From: Mycolicibacterium hippocampi
GTDB lineage: Bacteria > Actinomycetota > Actinomycetes > Mycobacteriales > Mycobacteriaceae
Assembly (NCBI RefSeq): GCF_010723735.1
Contig: NZ_BLLB01000002.1
Coordinates: 3,844,001-3,908,000, forward strand
DNA length: 64,000 nt
Reading direction: 5' to 3'
Shown in pieces: positions 23,860-32,451 of the stretch. Within the stretch, counting starts at the first letter, position 1, and each line of letters opens with the position of its first letter. A program made the position numbers and the translations under genes. The notes under the pieces were generated by a model. It was given only the letters and a program-made list of their open reading frames with translations. It searched no databases and was not told where the DNA came from.

Positions 23860-24936
23860 TCACAGTCGCCGGTAGACACCCTTGCCGGTCACCAGGGGCA
23901 GGTCGAGCGTGGTCCGGATGCCGGGTTCAGAGGCGATGACGTCGGGGATGGCGTTGACGATCCTGCCGGCCGCCGCCAGGATCGCCGCATAGTTGTGGTC
24001 GCCGTTGCGGCTGGTCGGCGCGATGTCCATGACGTACGAGGGCTCGCCGGTGATCTCCACCCGGTAAGACCCGCCTTCCTGGGCCGGCTGCGCCCAGTCC
24101 GGCCGCAGGTCCCCGCGCAGCCGCGTCACATGTTCGACGACGATCACCGGGTCACCGTCGACGACCCCCTCGATCTGGAAGCGCACCGCTGCCACGGTGC
24201 CCTTCTTGATGGTGCCGACCGCGACGTCGAAGTCCTCCGGTGCGGGTTCCTGCTCGACGGAGTCCCTGATCTCGTCCAGGTCCACGCCCAGACCTGCTGC
24301 GAGCTGACGGATTGCCACGCCCCAGGCCGAACTGAGCATCCCGGGCTGATAGAGAAACGGCAGGTCGCCGAGCTGATTGCCGAATCCCATCACGTCGAAC
24401 ATCACCGTGGCTCCGTCATAGGTGGCGTAGTCGGCGATCTCCATGGTGCGGATCTGCTGGATGCTCTGACAGGTGCCTGCCAGCGCCAGCGGCAGCAGGT
24501 CGGTGACGAACCCGGGATCGACCCCGGTGATGAACAAGCTCGCATCGCCTTGCCGCGCTGCGGCTTCCACCCGCTCGATGGTCTTGTCGGGGATCACGCC
24601 CCACGGGTATTCGAGGAAGCCGGGAGACGAACCGACGACGTTGATGCCCGCCTCGAGGAGTCCGCGGACATCGGCCAGCGCCTCGCGTGGACGCACGTCT
24701 CCCATCGCGCAGTAGACGGCGCAGTCGGGGGCGGCCGCGATGATCGCATCCAAGTCGTTGACGGCGATCACGCCCGTCGTCACGTCCAGGCGCGCCAACT
24801 CACCGGCGTCCTTGCCGATCTTGGCCTCCGAGGAGACCCACACTCCGGTCAGGTCGAAGCGGGCGTCTTCGATGAGCTGACGCAGCGCCAGGCTGCCGCA
24901 GTTGCCGGTACCGATGAGCGCCACACGAATACCCAT
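23860..24936 (-). CDS. NAD(P)-binding dehydrogenase, dihydrodipicolinate reductase-like fold
   Basis: 358 aa. The Rossmann fingerprint is IRVALIGTGNCGSLALRQLIED at the N-terminus; the middle holds VVGSSPGFLEYPWG, ITGVDPGFVTDLLPLAL and EIADYATYDGATVMFDVMGFG. This matches the family annotated as dihydrodipicolinate reductase-like or 2,4-diaminopentanoate dehydrogenase-like proteins, often found with lipid or steroid genes in actinobacteria. The substrate is unknown. It is divergent from the 20beta-HSD-like SDR across a 79-base region with a perfect KstR-type site, so both are likely induced by cholesterol. Confidence 0.75.
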   Translation of the reverse strand: MGIRVALIGTGNCGSLALRQLIEDARFDLTGVWVSSEAKIGKDAGELARLDVTTGVIAVNDLDAIIAAAPDCAVYCAMGDVRPREALADVRGLLEAGINVVGSSPGFLEYPWGVIPDKTIERVEAAARQGDASLFITGVDPGFVTDLLPLALAGTCQSIQQIRTMEIADYATYDGATVMFDVMGFGNQLGDLPFLYQPGMLSSAWGVAIRQLAAGLGVDLDEIRDSVEQEPAPEDFDVAVGTIKKGTVAAVRFQIEGVVDGDPVIVVEHVTRLRGDLRPDWAQPAQEGGSYRVEITGEPSYVMDIAPTSRNGDHNYAAILAAAGRIVNAIPDVIASEPGIRTTLDLPLVTGKGVYRRL

Positions 24937-24967
24937 GGCGAGCAGTATGCGGTCTGAATTCAGAAAT

Positions 24968-24981
24968 TGAAACAGGTTCTA
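24968..24981. promoter_or_regulatory. KstR-type operator in a divergent promoter
   Basis: TGAAACAGGTTCTA matches TNNAACNNGTTNNA perfectly. It lies between the leftward dehydrogenase (start 24936) and the rightward SDR (start 25016), placed to repress both. Confidence 0.72.
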
Positions 24982-25015
24982 GTTTCTTCGTGGCCGTGCG
25001 GTAATCTGTCGCCCC

Positions 25016-25762
25016 ATGGGACGCGTGGACGGAAAAGTGGCACTCATCAGCGGCGGTGCGCAGGGAATGGGCGCCGAAGACGCCCGGGCGCTCGTCGCTG
25101 AAGGCGCCAAGGTTGTCATCGGCGACATCCTCGACGACAAGGGCAAGGAACTGGCCGACGAGATCAACGCCACCACACCTGATTCCGCGCGGTACGTGCA
25201 CCTCGACGTCACCCAGGCCGAGGATTGGGACTCGGCAGTCGCCACCGCGGTCAGCGAATTCGGCAAGCTCAACGTCCTCGTCAACAACGCGGGCACGGTC
25301 GCGCTCGGCCTCATCGGGCAGTTCGACATGGCGAAGTGGCAGAAGGTCATCGACGTCAACCTCACCGGCACGTTCCTGGGCATGCAGGCCTCGGTCGAGG
25401 CGATGAAGGCCGCCGGCGGAGGCTCGATAATCAACGTGTCCTCGATCGAGGGGCTGCGCGGTGCCATCATGGTGCACCCGTATGTGGCGTCCAAGTGGGC
25501 GGTGCGCGGACTGACCAAGTCGGCGGCTCTGGAGCTCGGCGCCCACCAGATCCGCGTCAACTCGATCCACCCCGGGTTCATCCGGACGCCGATGACCAAA
25601 CACTTCCCCGACAACATGCTGCGCATCCCGCTGGGACGCCCGGGGCAGCCCGAAGAGGTCGCCACCTTCGTGGTGTTTCTGGCCAGTGACGAATCTCGGT
25701 ACTCCACCGGCGCCGAGTTCGTCATGGACGGCGGCCTGGTCAACGACGTCCCCCACAAATAG
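25016..25762 (+). CDS. SDR-family hydroxysteroid dehydrogenase (20beta-HSD/FabG3-like)
   Basis: 248 aa, a classical short-chain dehydrogenase: cofactor site GGAQGMGAEDA, NNAG at VNNAGTVALG, catalytic Ser in INVSSIEG and YVASKWAV giving Tyr-x3-Lys. ISGGAQGMG and IEGLRGAIMVHPYVASKWAVRGLTKSAALELG resemble M. tuberculosis FabG3 (Rv2002), a 3alpha,20beta-hydroxysteroid dehydrogenase. Asp in GDILDD indicates NAD(H) preference. TAATCT (25002-25007) lies 8 bases before the ATG (leaderless pattern), with a KstR-type operator 20 bases further up. A steroid oxidoreductase role is therefore supported by family and context, although the exact carbon is not known. Confidence 0.87.
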   Translation: MGRVDGKVALISGGAQGMGAEDARALVAEGAKVVIGDILDDKGKELADEINATTPDSARYVHLDVTQAEDWDSAVATAVSEFGKLNVLVNNAGTVALGLIGQFDMAKWQKVIDVNLTGTFLGMQASVEAMKAAGGGSIINVSSIEGLRGAIMVHPYVASKWAVRGLTKSAALELGAHQIRVNSIHPGFIRTPMTKHFPDNMLRIPLGRPGQPEEVATFVVFLASDESRYSTGAEFVMDGGLVNDVPHK

Positions 25763-25828
25763 GGACCCGCAGTTCGAGGCGGCCGCCGCCTCGAGCCATG
25801 CCTCGAGCCATGCGTAGTGTCGTGTTCC

Positions 25829-27106
25829 GTGAGCGCACGGGCGGGGATCGTGGTGACGGGGACCGAGGTCCTCACCGGACGCGTCCAGGACCGTAACGGC
25901 CCTTGGCTCGCCGACCGGCTTCTCGAGTTGGGCGTGGAACTGCGCCACATCACGCTGTGTGGCGACCGTCCCGCCGACATCGAGGCCCAGCTGCGGTTCC
26001 TCGCAGGCGAGGGCGTCGATCTCATCGTCACCAGCGGCGGTCTCGGCCCGACGGCCGATGACATGACCGTGGAGGTCGTCGCCCGATTCTGCGACCGGGA
26101 CCTGGTCCTCGACCAGGCGCTCGACGCCCGGATCGGTGAGATCGTCCTGGGCTTGATGAAGCGGCGCACCGGCGGCCAGACCCTCGATGCCGAGGCGGTG
26201 CGCGCCGCCAACCGCAAACAGGCGATGGTGCCGACCGGCGCGGTCGTGCTGGACCCGGTCGGCACCGCGCCCGGCGTGGTGATCGCAGGCACGCCCACCG
26301 TGGTGGTGCTGCCCGGCCCGCCGCGCGAGCTGCAGCCGATGTGGCAGGCGGCCGTCGCCACCGAGGCCGTGCAGAACGCGATCGCCGGCCGGACGCAGTA
26401 CCGGCAACAGACAGTGCGGATGTTCGGGCTTCCCGAGTCCGGGTTGGCCGACACGCTGCGCGACGCCGAGCGGGCCGTCTCGGGTTTCGACCGGTTGGAG
26501 ATCACCACCTGCCTGCGGCGGGGCGAACTGGAGATCGTCACCCGGTACGAACCGCAGGATGCGGGCGCCTACTCCGACCTGCTGGTGGTGCTTCGTGAGC
26601 GGCACGCCCGCGAGATCTTCTCCGAGGACGGTGCCCTGGTCGATGACCAGGTCGCCGGGTTGCTCGACGGCCGCAGCATCGCCACCGCCGAGTCATGCAC
26701 CGCGGGGTTGCTGGCCGCCAGGCTGACCGAGCGGCCCGGCTCGTCTGCCTACGTCGCCGGGGGCGTGGTGACCTACTCCAACGCAGCCAAGGCCGAGGTG
26801 CTCGGGGTCGATGCCACGCTGATCGAGACGCACGGCGCGGTCTCCGAGCCGGTGGCCGAGGCGATGGCGCTGGCGGCGCTGCAGCGCTTCGGCGCCGACA
26901 CCGCGGTGGCGATCACCGGGGTGGCCGGGCCCGGGGGTGGCACCGCGACCAAACCGGTGGGCACGGTGTGCTTTTCGGTGGCGCTGGCCGACGGCACCGC
27001 GCTGACGCGGACGTTGACCCTGCCCGGCAACCGGACCGATGTCCGGGAACGCTCGACGACGGTGGCCATGCATCTGCTTCGACGCACGCTGACCGGCAGG
27101 GGATAG
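25829..27106 (+). CDS. cinA: CinA-like protein (nicotinamide mononucleotide deamidase family)
   Basis: 425 aa from a GTG at 25829 with TAGTGT 9 bases before it. The N-terminal MoCF-like domain (GIVVTGTEVLTGRVQDRNGPWLAD, TSGGLGPTADDMT, PGPPRELQPMW) is the COG1058 ADP-ribose pyrophosphatase-like part, and the C-terminal CinA domain (IATAESCTAGLLAARLTERPGSS, GGVVTYSNAAKAEVLGV, GPGGGTATKPVG) is the PncC-type NMN deamidase. The two-domain form recycles pyridine nucleotides. M. tuberculosis Rv1901 is the same protein. A short conserved gene follows 28 bases later. Confidence 0.92.
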   Translation: MSARAGIVVTGTEVLTGRVQDRNGPWLADRLLELGVELRHITLCGDRPADIEAQLRFLAGEGVDLIVTSGGLGPTADDMTVEVVARFCDRDLVLDQALDARIGEIVLGLMKRRTGGQTLDAEAVRAANRKQAMVPTGAVVLDPVGTAPGVVIAGTPTVVVLPGPPRELQPMWQAAVATEAVQNAIAGRTQYRQQTVRMFGLPESGLADTLRDAERAVSGFDRLEITTCLRRGELEIVTRYEPQDAGAYSDLLVVLRERHAREIFSEDGALVDDQVAGLLDGRSIATAESCTAGLLAARLTERPGSSAYVAGGVVTYSNAAKAEVLGVDATLIETHGAVSEPVAEAMALAALQRFGADTAVAITGVAGPGGGTATKPVGTVCFSVALADGTALTRTLTLPGNRTDVRERSTTVAMHLLRRTLTGRG

Positions 27107-27134
27107 GGTGGCCCCTGACAAGGAGGGATCATCG

Positions 27135-27359
27135 ATGGTTGACACCGACGACCGGCAGACGATTTCGGCGATCGCCGAGCAGGCGGGGTGGAATCACCGT
27201 GTCACCGATCGCAGCGACTACTTCAACAAGGGTGTGGTGCGAGTGCACATCGTCTGGCGCGGGGACGCCGCGATCAGCGGCGGCACGCTCTACCACGACG
27301 ACTTCCTGCAGACCTACAGCCGGGATCTGCCGACGGTGCGCGGCTGGTTGAAGCGCTGA
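27135..27359 (+). CDS. Conserved small mycobacterial protein, 74 aa
   Basis: 74 aa from the ATG at 27135; AAGGAGGG lies 8 bases upstream, an unusually strong ribosome-binding site. The sequence is compact (ISAIAEQAGWNHRVTDRSDYFNKGVVRVHIVWRGDAAISGGTLYHDDFLQTYSRDLPTVRGWL in outline), with an alternating strand/helix pattern and no export signal. Similar small proteins occur in mycobacteria without known function. It follows cinA on the same strand and converges on the alpha/beta hydrolase gene with 10 bases between stops. Confidence 0.75.
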   Translation: MVDTDDRQTISAIAEQAGWNHRVTDRSDYFNKGVVRVHIVWRGDAAISGGTLYHDDFLQTYSRDLPTVRGWLKR

Positions 27360-27369
27360 CGAACGTCGG

Positions 27370-28299
27370 TCACCTGCGGGCGTCGGTGCCCTCGAAGGCG
27401 TCCCACATCTCGTTCATGGTGGTCATGATCGCCTCGGCTTCGCCCAGCCCACCCAGGTGACTCTCGCCGGGCAGCGGGTAGAGCTCGGCATCCGGCAGCA
27501 TCGCGACCACATGCTGGCCGTGGGAGTACGGCACGATGTGGTCGCAGTCGCCGTGCCACCAACGCACCGGGACCTTGACCTCGTCCAGGCGGAACCCCCA
27601 GTCGCGGGCGAACACCACGACGTCGGCGAACGGTGCGGACAGTTGTTTGCGGCTGCCGTTGAGCAGGTCGTCGAGGAACATCGCCTTGAACTCCGGCCTC
27701 ACCAGTAACCGGCGGTCGCCCTCCGGGGAGATGCTGGCGTACAGGTACAGGGCAGGTTCGGCGATCGGCTTGATCAGCCGGATCATTCCGGTGGCGACGA
27801 TGCTCAGCGGCGTCCCGGCCTTCTCGAGCACCGGGGCCACCGGAAGGCCGACGTTGCCCATCAGCCCGCCGCCGATGCCGTCGCTGCCCCGGGTCGGCGC
27901 GACACCGCCGAGCACCCCGACGGCGACCACCCGCTCGGGCATGGCGGCCGCGCAGCCCAGCGTGTACGGACCGCCCCCGGACAAGCCGATGATCTCCATC
28001 TTGTCGATACCCAGGGTGTCGGCGATGGTGCGCAGGTCGTCGGCGAAGTCGATGACGCTCGCGTACTCGTGCGGTGTCGACGAGCCGATGCCGGGTCGGT
28101 CGACACCGATCAACCGGATGCGGTTGTGCTCGGCGTAGAGGCGCGCCTCGACGGGGATCTGCCGGCGCGCGCCGGGGGTACCGTGCAGCCAGAAGATCGC
28201 CCTGCCCTGGGGGTCACCGAACTCGGCGAAGCCGATGCGACGGTCGGAGCCGACGGCGACATTGCCCTCGAGCTTGGGACGGGCGATCTCGACAGACAT
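27370..28299 (-). CDS. Alpha/beta-fold hydrolase
   Basis: 309 aa from the ATG at 28299. The fold is visible throughout: oxyanion region FWLHGTPGARRQ, nucleophile elbow GLSGGGPYT (Ser), an acid-bearing WWHGDCDHIVPYSHG, and the catalytic His in GESHLGG. RPGIGSSTPHEYASVIDFADDLRTIAD is typical of mycobacterial hydrolases of the epoxide hydrolase/haloperoxidase-like branch. No signal peptide is present. The substrate is unknown. It stands alone on the minus strand, convergent with the cinA gene pair. Confidence 0.83.
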   Translation of the reverse strand: MSVEIARPKLEGNVAVGSDRRIGFAEFGDPQGRAIFWLHGTPGARRQIPVEARLYAEHNRIRLIGVDRPGIGSSTPHEYASVIDFADDLRTIADTLGIDKMEIIGLSGGGPYTLGCAAAMPERVVAVGVLGGVAPTRGSDGIGGGLMGNVGLPVAPVLEKAGTPLSIVATGMIRLIKPIAEPALYLYASISPEGDRRLLVRPEFKAMFLDDLLNGSRKQLSAPFADVVVFARDWGFRLDEVKVPVRWWHGDCDHIVPYSHGQHVVAMLPDAELYPLPGESHLGGLGEAEAIMTTMNEMWDAFEGTDARR

Positions 28300-28407
28300 G
28301 AGCAAAGTGTCCCACGCGGGCGTCCGCAGCCGATTCGCTACGGCGACAATGGACGCTCGGTGCGGGGTATCCATGACGCGTTCCTGCGGCCGGCGGGAGC
28401 CGGCAAC

Positions 28408-28767
28408 TCAGCCGACGGCCGCGCCGTACCCGATAGCGCCGACGAACAGCACCATGGCGCACACCACCAGGGTGCCGACGGCGACCGGCCACCCGGTCTT
28501 GCGTGAGGCCAGCAGCACGATCGTCAACACCATGCCGGTCAGCCCGATGCCGGCCGCGGCGAGAAGCGACAGGAACACCGCGTTGACCGCGCCGTCCACA
28601 CTGCACGTCGCGGGCGGGCAGTGGTCCAGGAACGCCAGCGAGAACAGTCCGAAGAACGCGGCCGCGGCGCCCAGCAACACCGTCAGCGTCAACGCGGCGA
28701 TGGAGACCGCCAGGTCCACACCCGACCGTGGCGGCCGAGTGGGTGGTGGGTAGCCGGGGTGCACCAC
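28408..28767 (-). CDS. Small membrane protein with three spans
   Basis: 119 aa from a GTG near 28767, preceded by GGGAGG. A short Pro-rich lead (HPGYPPPTRPPRSG) is followed by three hydrophobic segments (VSIAALTLTVLLGAAAAFFGLFS, AVNAVFLSLLAAAGIGLTGMVL, WPVAVGTLVVCAMVLFVGAIGY). Between spans 1 and 2 lies DHCPPATCSVDG with two Cys facing outward, a likely disulfide. This plan is frequent among mycobacterial membrane proteins of unknown role. It begins 4 bases after the next upstream gene ends, so the pair is probably one transcript. Confidence 0.65.
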   Translation of the reverse strand: MVHPGYPPPTRPPRSGVDLAVSIAALTLTVLLGAAAAFFGLFSLAFLDHCPPATCSVDGAVNAVFLSLLAAAGIGLTGMVLTIVLLASRKTGWPVAVGTLVVCAMVLFVGAIGYGAAVG

Positions 28768-28771
28768 GACG

Positions 28772-29020
28772 TCAGACCTCCCGGGAGTGCAGCGCTTCGG
28801 GGGGCACTTCGTGGTCACGGCGTCCTGCGTGCACTGCCGAGTCGACGATCGCGAGAGCGATCAGGATGTCTGCGGTGGTGATGAACAGACCCCACCAGTA
28901 CATCCACCGCAGGGTGGGGTCGGGCTGGGCGGTGAAGTACACGATCAGAAAGATCGGGCCGACGATCCCGAACACCAACGTCATCGCCTGGATACGCAGA
29001 TACAGCCGAAGTGTGGACAT
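28772..29020 (-). CDS. Small membrane protein, two to three spans
   Basis: 82 aa from the ATG at 29020 (a start at 29056 would add 12 residues). Hydrophobic stretches IQAMTLVFGIVGPIFLIVYF and WMYWWGLFITTADILIALAIV surround a short polar loop with TAQPDPTLR. The C-terminal tail VDSAVHAGRRDHEVPPEALHSREV is charged and probably cytoplasmic. I do not recognise a family. It precedes the three-span protein gene by 4 bases on the same strand, and a 150-base region to its right holds the promoter shared with the divergent exported protein. Confidence 0.65.
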   Translation of the reverse strand: MSTLRLYLRIQAMTLVFGIVGPIFLIVYFTAQPDPTLRWMYWWGLFITTADILIALAIVDSAVHAGRRDHEVPPEALHSREV

Positions 29021-29170
29021 CAACAGAAGTGTCGTGGCAGCAACCGCGCACGTCAACGCTTCGCGGAAGCGCTCGCGGCGTCCCGGGTGAACGCTGTTTG
29101 ATGAGACGACCTAACCTTATCGTCGGCGTCAATTGCAGACCCGTTGAACCCGACGAACGGATTTTGACAC

Positions 29171-29671
29171 ATGCCCCGAATCATGCGCTTCACCCGCGCG
29201 GCCGCGGCGATGGTGATCGCGGTGTCGGCGTTTGCCGGCGGAATCGGTGTCTCCGCTGCGTCGGCCGACGCAGCGGAGACCTTCCTGCCGTTCTCCCAGG
29301 CCCTGCGGCGGTGTGACTTCAGCGAGATGCAGTACGTCGGCGGCACCGGTTACGCACGGGCGACCGCGCAGGTGCGCACCGACGGCGCGGACGTTGTCGC
29401 TGACGTCCAGATCGCCACCGGCAGACCCGACACCCGCTACGAGGTGCGGCTGATTCAGGCACCCCGCACGTCGGCGGTGCCCTGCAATGCCGGGGACACC
29501 GGGGTGACCGGCGGCGTGATGATCACTGACGACGCAGGCGGCGCGCGCATCACGCTGCGCGGACCCACCATGTCGGGGGCCACCGGCGCCTGGTTGATGA
29601 TCACCCGGCCCAGCGCCCACTCACAGATTCCGGCCGAGTTCTACACCACCGACACGATCGCGGCATTCTGA
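29171..29671 (+). CDS. Exported protein, Rv1906c-like, unknown function
   Basis: 166 aa. A signal peptide (MPRIMRFTRAAAAMVIAVSAFAGG) ends near SAASADA-AE. The mature domain of about 130 aa contains LPFSQALRRCDFSEMQYVGGTGYARATAQVRTDG and later AVPCNAGDTGVTGGV, with two Cys that may pair; it looks like a small beta-sandwich. It resembles the M. tuberculosis exported protein Rv1906c as I remember it, which lies in the same cinA neighbourhood there. No catalytic motif is visible. Confidence 0.7.
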   Translation: MPRIMRFTRAAAAMVIAVSAFAGGIGVSAASADAAETFLPFSQALRRCDFSEMQYVGGTGYARATAQVRTDGADVVADVQIATGRPDTRYEVRLIQAPRTSAVPCNAGDTGVTGGVMITDDAGGARITLRGPTMSGATGAWLMITRPSAHSQIPAEFYTTDTIAAF

Positions 29672-29691
29672 GGCAGCTGCCGGCCGATAGG

Positions 29692-30438
29692 TCAGGCAGG
29701 CACGAGGACGGTCAAGTGATCACCGCGCCGCTGCACGCGCATCTCGGCACGACGGGCCACCGCCGCCACGGCGGCCGCGTCCGCCGGCTCGGATCGGCTC
29801 GCCGACAACGCACGGGCCAGCCGGCCCTTGTGCGACTTGTTGAAATGACTCACCACGGTGCGCCGCCCGTCGGCATGCTCGGCGACCACCTCGACGGTCA
29901 CCGCACCGGGCACCGCGGCCAGGGCGGCGTAGGAACCCGAGCGCAGGTCGACGACCAATTCGTGTTCGGCGATCGCATCCAGGACCGGTTCGAGCGAGGG
30001 TCGCCAACGAGCGGCGAGCGTCGGCCGTCCGGGCAGCCGCGAGTTCGCCGAGAGCCGGTAGGCCGGGATCCGATCGTCGGCGCGCACCAGCCCGAACAGT
30101 GCCGAGACCACGGCCAGTCGCGACCGTGACCGGGCAGCCGCGGCGCCCCGCAGCGAGCCGACGTCCAGGGCGTCGTAGAGCACGCCCGTGTAGCGGTCGA
30201 TCGCCGGCATCGTCGGCGCCGTGCGCAGCGCCGCGTTGCGGTCGATCTCGGCATCCTGGCGGGCCGAGACGCCCAGTGCCCGCCTGCTCGCGTCCCGATC
30301 CGCCGCCAGCGCGACCAGTTCACCGACCAACTCGGCGCGCAGCGGACGCAGGGCGGGCGAACTCAGCGTGTCCAGCGACAGGGCCGGGCCGTCTCCGCCG
30401 TCTCGTTTGGTCTCCGACGGGGGCAGCAACACGATCAC
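29692..30438 (-). CDS. yaaA: YaaA-family peroxide stress protein
   Basis: 248 aa from a GTG. The start MIVLLPPSETKRDGG and the blocks TMPAIDRYTGVLYDALD, LFGLVRADDRIPAYRLS and VVSHFNKSHKGRLAR are diagnostic of the YaaA (DUF328/UPF0246) family, which in E. coli limits free iron during peroxide stress and binds DNA through a basic cleft. TAGCGT (30451-30446, minus strand) lies 7 bases before the GTG, a leaderless pattern. It converges on the exported protein gene with 20 bases between them, holding a small GGCAGCTGCC palindrome. Confidence 0.9.
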   Translation of the reverse strand: MIVLLPPSETKRDGGDGPALSLDTLSSPALRPLRAELVGELVALAADRDASRRALGVSARQDAEIDRNAALRTAPTMPAIDRYTGVLYDALDVGSLRGAAAARSRSRLAVVSALFGLVRADDRIPAYRLSANSRLPGRPTLAARWRPSLEPVLDAIAEHELVVDLRSGSYAALAAVPGAVTVEVVAEHADGRRTVVSHFNKSHKGRLARALSASRSEPADAAAVAAVARRAEMRVQRRGDHLTVLVPA

Positions 30439-30480
30439 GGGTCAGACGCTAGTGCGTGCCGGCCGCGGCCCCGACGCCAG

Positions 30481-31056
30481 TCAGACCGGGGCGCCGGGAG
30501 GTGGCGGAGGGACTTCCTCGCCCATCAGCACGACGGGTCCCGCCGGAGCCGGCGGCGGGGGCGGGGGTCCTCCCATCGGTGGCGGTGGCGGTGGCGGTGG
30601 TCCCATCGGCGGTGGCGGGGGCGGGGGCGCCATCGGCGGTGCCAGCACGGGGTCGGCGGCAGGCGGCTCGTTGGCCGGCATCGGCAGGAACATGTGGTTC
30701 GTGAACTGGTCCTGGTAGGCACCACCTCCACCGACCTTCACCCCGCCGCCTTCCCCGGAGGACACCGGGGTGCCGTCGGGGAGTGTCACGGCGGTGTGCC
30801 CGCTGTTCCAGCCGACCACCAGCGCGCCCGGCTGTGACCCGTGCTGGAAGCCGCGGGCCAGCAGCGCGCTCTCGATGTTGCCGGTGTGGAATCGGTCTCC
30901 GTAGACGGGTCTGCCTGTCGCGGCGTTGGTCACCCACGACACCAGGCCGGAGCAGTCGGTGCCCGCCGGGCTGTCACCACCGGTGACGTACGGCGTGCCC
31001 GACACCTGGTTGACAAGCGTCAAGAGTGTTGCGAGAGCAAACATGCGACGGGACAT
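30481..31056 (-). CDS. NlpC/P60-like exported protein with poly-Pro C-terminus
   Basis: 191 aa from the ATG at 31056. A short N-terminal hydrophobic segment (MFALATLLTLVNQVSG) is followed directly by the cell-wall hydrolase motif: catalytic Cys in GTDCSGLVSWV and His in NSGHTAVTLPDG, with TPYVTGGDSP in front. The catalytic domain is very short (about 110 aa). The last 65 residues are strings of Pro broken by Met/Gly (PPMGPPPPPPPPMGG), probably a wall-spanning tether. It should cleave or bind peptidoglycan stem peptides; activity is not certain because the domain is minimal. A 23-bp element 41 bases upstream is shared with ldtA. Confidence 0.78.
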   Translation of the reverse strand: MSRRMFALATLLTLVNQVSGTPYVTGGDSPAGTDCSGLVSWVTNAATGRPVYGDRFHTGNIESALLARGFQHGSQPGALVVGWNSGHTAVTLPDGTPVSSGEGGGVKVGGGGAYQDQFTNHMFLPMPANEPPAADPVLAPPMAPPPPPPPMGPPPPPPPPMGGPPPPPPAPAGPVVLMGEEVPPPPPGAPV

Positions 31057-31096
31057 TAACAGTGGGTCTCTAAAACGACCAAAATCTGTGATGGCA

Positions 31097-31119
31097 TTCA
31101 CAATTGGCCTGACTATGCC
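31097..31119. promoter_or_regulatory. Element upstream of the NlpC/P60 gene, near-copy of the ldtA upstream element
   Basis: Plus strand ttcacaattggcctgactat and on to 31119; compared with the minus strand near 13253-13231, 19 of 23 bases agree. Related half-sites TCACAAT and TGACTAT are 12 bases apart. GTGACTCAC, a small palindrome, follows at 31122-31130. See findings for the two possible meanings. Confidence 0.55.
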
Positions 31120-31312
31120 GCGTGACTCACGAAAACCGTTGTGCAGAGACCTCATTGGCCTGCTGCGCCCACCAGCGTCACAAGACAGTCAAAACGATTG
31201 TTCAGCAATATTTTTCGAGACATTCGGCAGTGGCTGAGCGCGAGACGTCAGCGCGCCGGAGCAGTGTTCACCACGCTGCGCGCGGTGGTCGATTGCACGA
31301 CGTCAGCCCAGT

Positions 31313-32449
31313 TCAGCGTCGGGCAAGCAGCAGCGGAATCAGCTGTTCGGCGGCGGTGAGTGACCCGTGCTGCCCAATCAGCGAAGATTCGATCGGCTCA
31401 GCGGTGCGTCGCAACACCCCCGCCGAACCCCGGGCGGCAACCACCACATCGCCGATGCGGGGGCGGACGTCGTCGGCGATCCGGTCGCCGAACCATCCGG
31501 CGGCCACGGCTTCATCACGGCTCACGACCCAGGCACGGTCGCCGAGTAGCTCGCGCCAGATGGTCAGCACATCCTCGATGGCGCCGCTGCACGTGTAGAG
31601 GTGGCGGGCCCGCACCTCCCCGCCGATTGCCTCCACGCCCTCGCGCAGCGATTCGGTCGCGTCGATATCGACCACGTCGGCTTCGTTGAGCGACACCATG
31701 CCGTGATCGGCGACCACCGCGAGCAAGCCGCCCCTGGGCAGGTTCTCGACGATGGACTCCACCAGCCTGTCGACCTGCCGCAGTTGCATTCGCCAGGCCG
31801 ATGACCCGGGCCCGTGGAGGTGGCCCACCAGATCGAGGTCGGCGTGATAGCCGTAGCAGAAGCCACCGTCGGCGATCGCGGCCGCCACGGTGGCGGCCAG
31901 ATCCCCCAGAGCGTGTACGCCGAGGTAGCGGCCACCGCGCAACACCGCGCGGGTCAGCCCCGATCCGGTGAACTGGGCCCCGGAGACCACGCTGACCGCA
32001 ACGCCCGCGGCGGCGGCCCGCTCGAACACCGTCGATCGGGGTTGCACCGCTTCGGGAGGCAGTCGATCACGCAGATCCTCACCCCAGGGGTGCGGCCGCC
32101 AGCGCAGCGCATTGACGACCCCCACGTCGGGCAGCCGGAACGTCATGCCGACCATTCCGTGCTCACCCGATCGGCATGCCGTCCCCACCGAGGCCAACCC
32201 TGCCGCCGTGGTGGACGGAAAGCCGACCTGCAGCGTGGGCCCACGCAGACCGGCGAGCACCGGGGCGTCGGCGGCATAGGTGTCCAGAAGCTCCGCGCCC
32301 AGCCCGTCGATGAGCAACACGCACGCTCCGCCGACGTCGCCGGCCAGCGGGATGCGCGGCTCGAAATCGGCGACACCCATGGCGGCCAGCACCGAGGGCA
32401 CCACATCGGCCAGATGGGGGACTGCGGGGTCGGGGTGCGGCAGTTGCAT
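31313..32449 (-). CDS. Alkaline phosphatase-superfamily phosphodiesterase/nucleotide pyrophosphatase
   Basis: 378 aa. Metal and nucleophile motifs of the type I phosphodiesterase/NPP family are visible: CVLLIDGLGAELLD (Asp ligand), GFPSTTAAGLASVGT (Thr nucleophile), GYHADLDLVGHLHG (Asp/His ligands) and AVVADHGMVSL (Asp-His ligands). No signal peptide, so it acts in the cytoplasm, perhaps on nucleotides or another phosphodiester. Its ATG begins 2 bases after the stop of the response regulator gene, so it is probably the fourth gene of the signalling operon to the right, which raises the possibility of an output on a nucleotide signal; this is inference. Confidence 0.85.
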   Translation of the reverse strand: MQLPHPDPAVPHLADVVPSVLAAMGVADFEPRIPLAGDVGGACVLLIDGLGAELLDTYAADAPVLAGLRGPTLQVGFPSTTAAGLASVGTACRSGEHGMVGMTFRLPDVGVVNALRWRPHPWGEDLRDRLPPEAVQPRSTVFERAAAAGVAVSVVSGAQFTGSGLTRAVLRGGRYLGVHALGDLAATVAAAIADGGFCYGYHADLDLVGHLHGPGSSAWRMQLRQVDRLVESIVENLPRGGLLAVVADHGMVSLNEADVVDIDATESLREGVEAIGGEVRARHLYTCSGAIEDVLTIWRELLGDRAWVVSRDEAVAAGWFGDRIADDVRPRIGDVVVAARGSAGVLRRTAEPIESSLIGQHGSLTAAEQLIPLLLARR

Positions 32450-32451
32450 CG

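Noticed and set aside
24800..26605. 601-aa open frame on the minus strand
   Set aside because: It is antisense to the SDR and cinA genes, which have clear motifs; the frame is an effect of high GC and its composition is not protein-like.
30541..30645. GGTGGCGGTGGC minisatellite
   Set aside because: It encodes the poly-Pro tail of the NlpC/P60 protein on the minus strand and is simple codon repetition, not a separate element.
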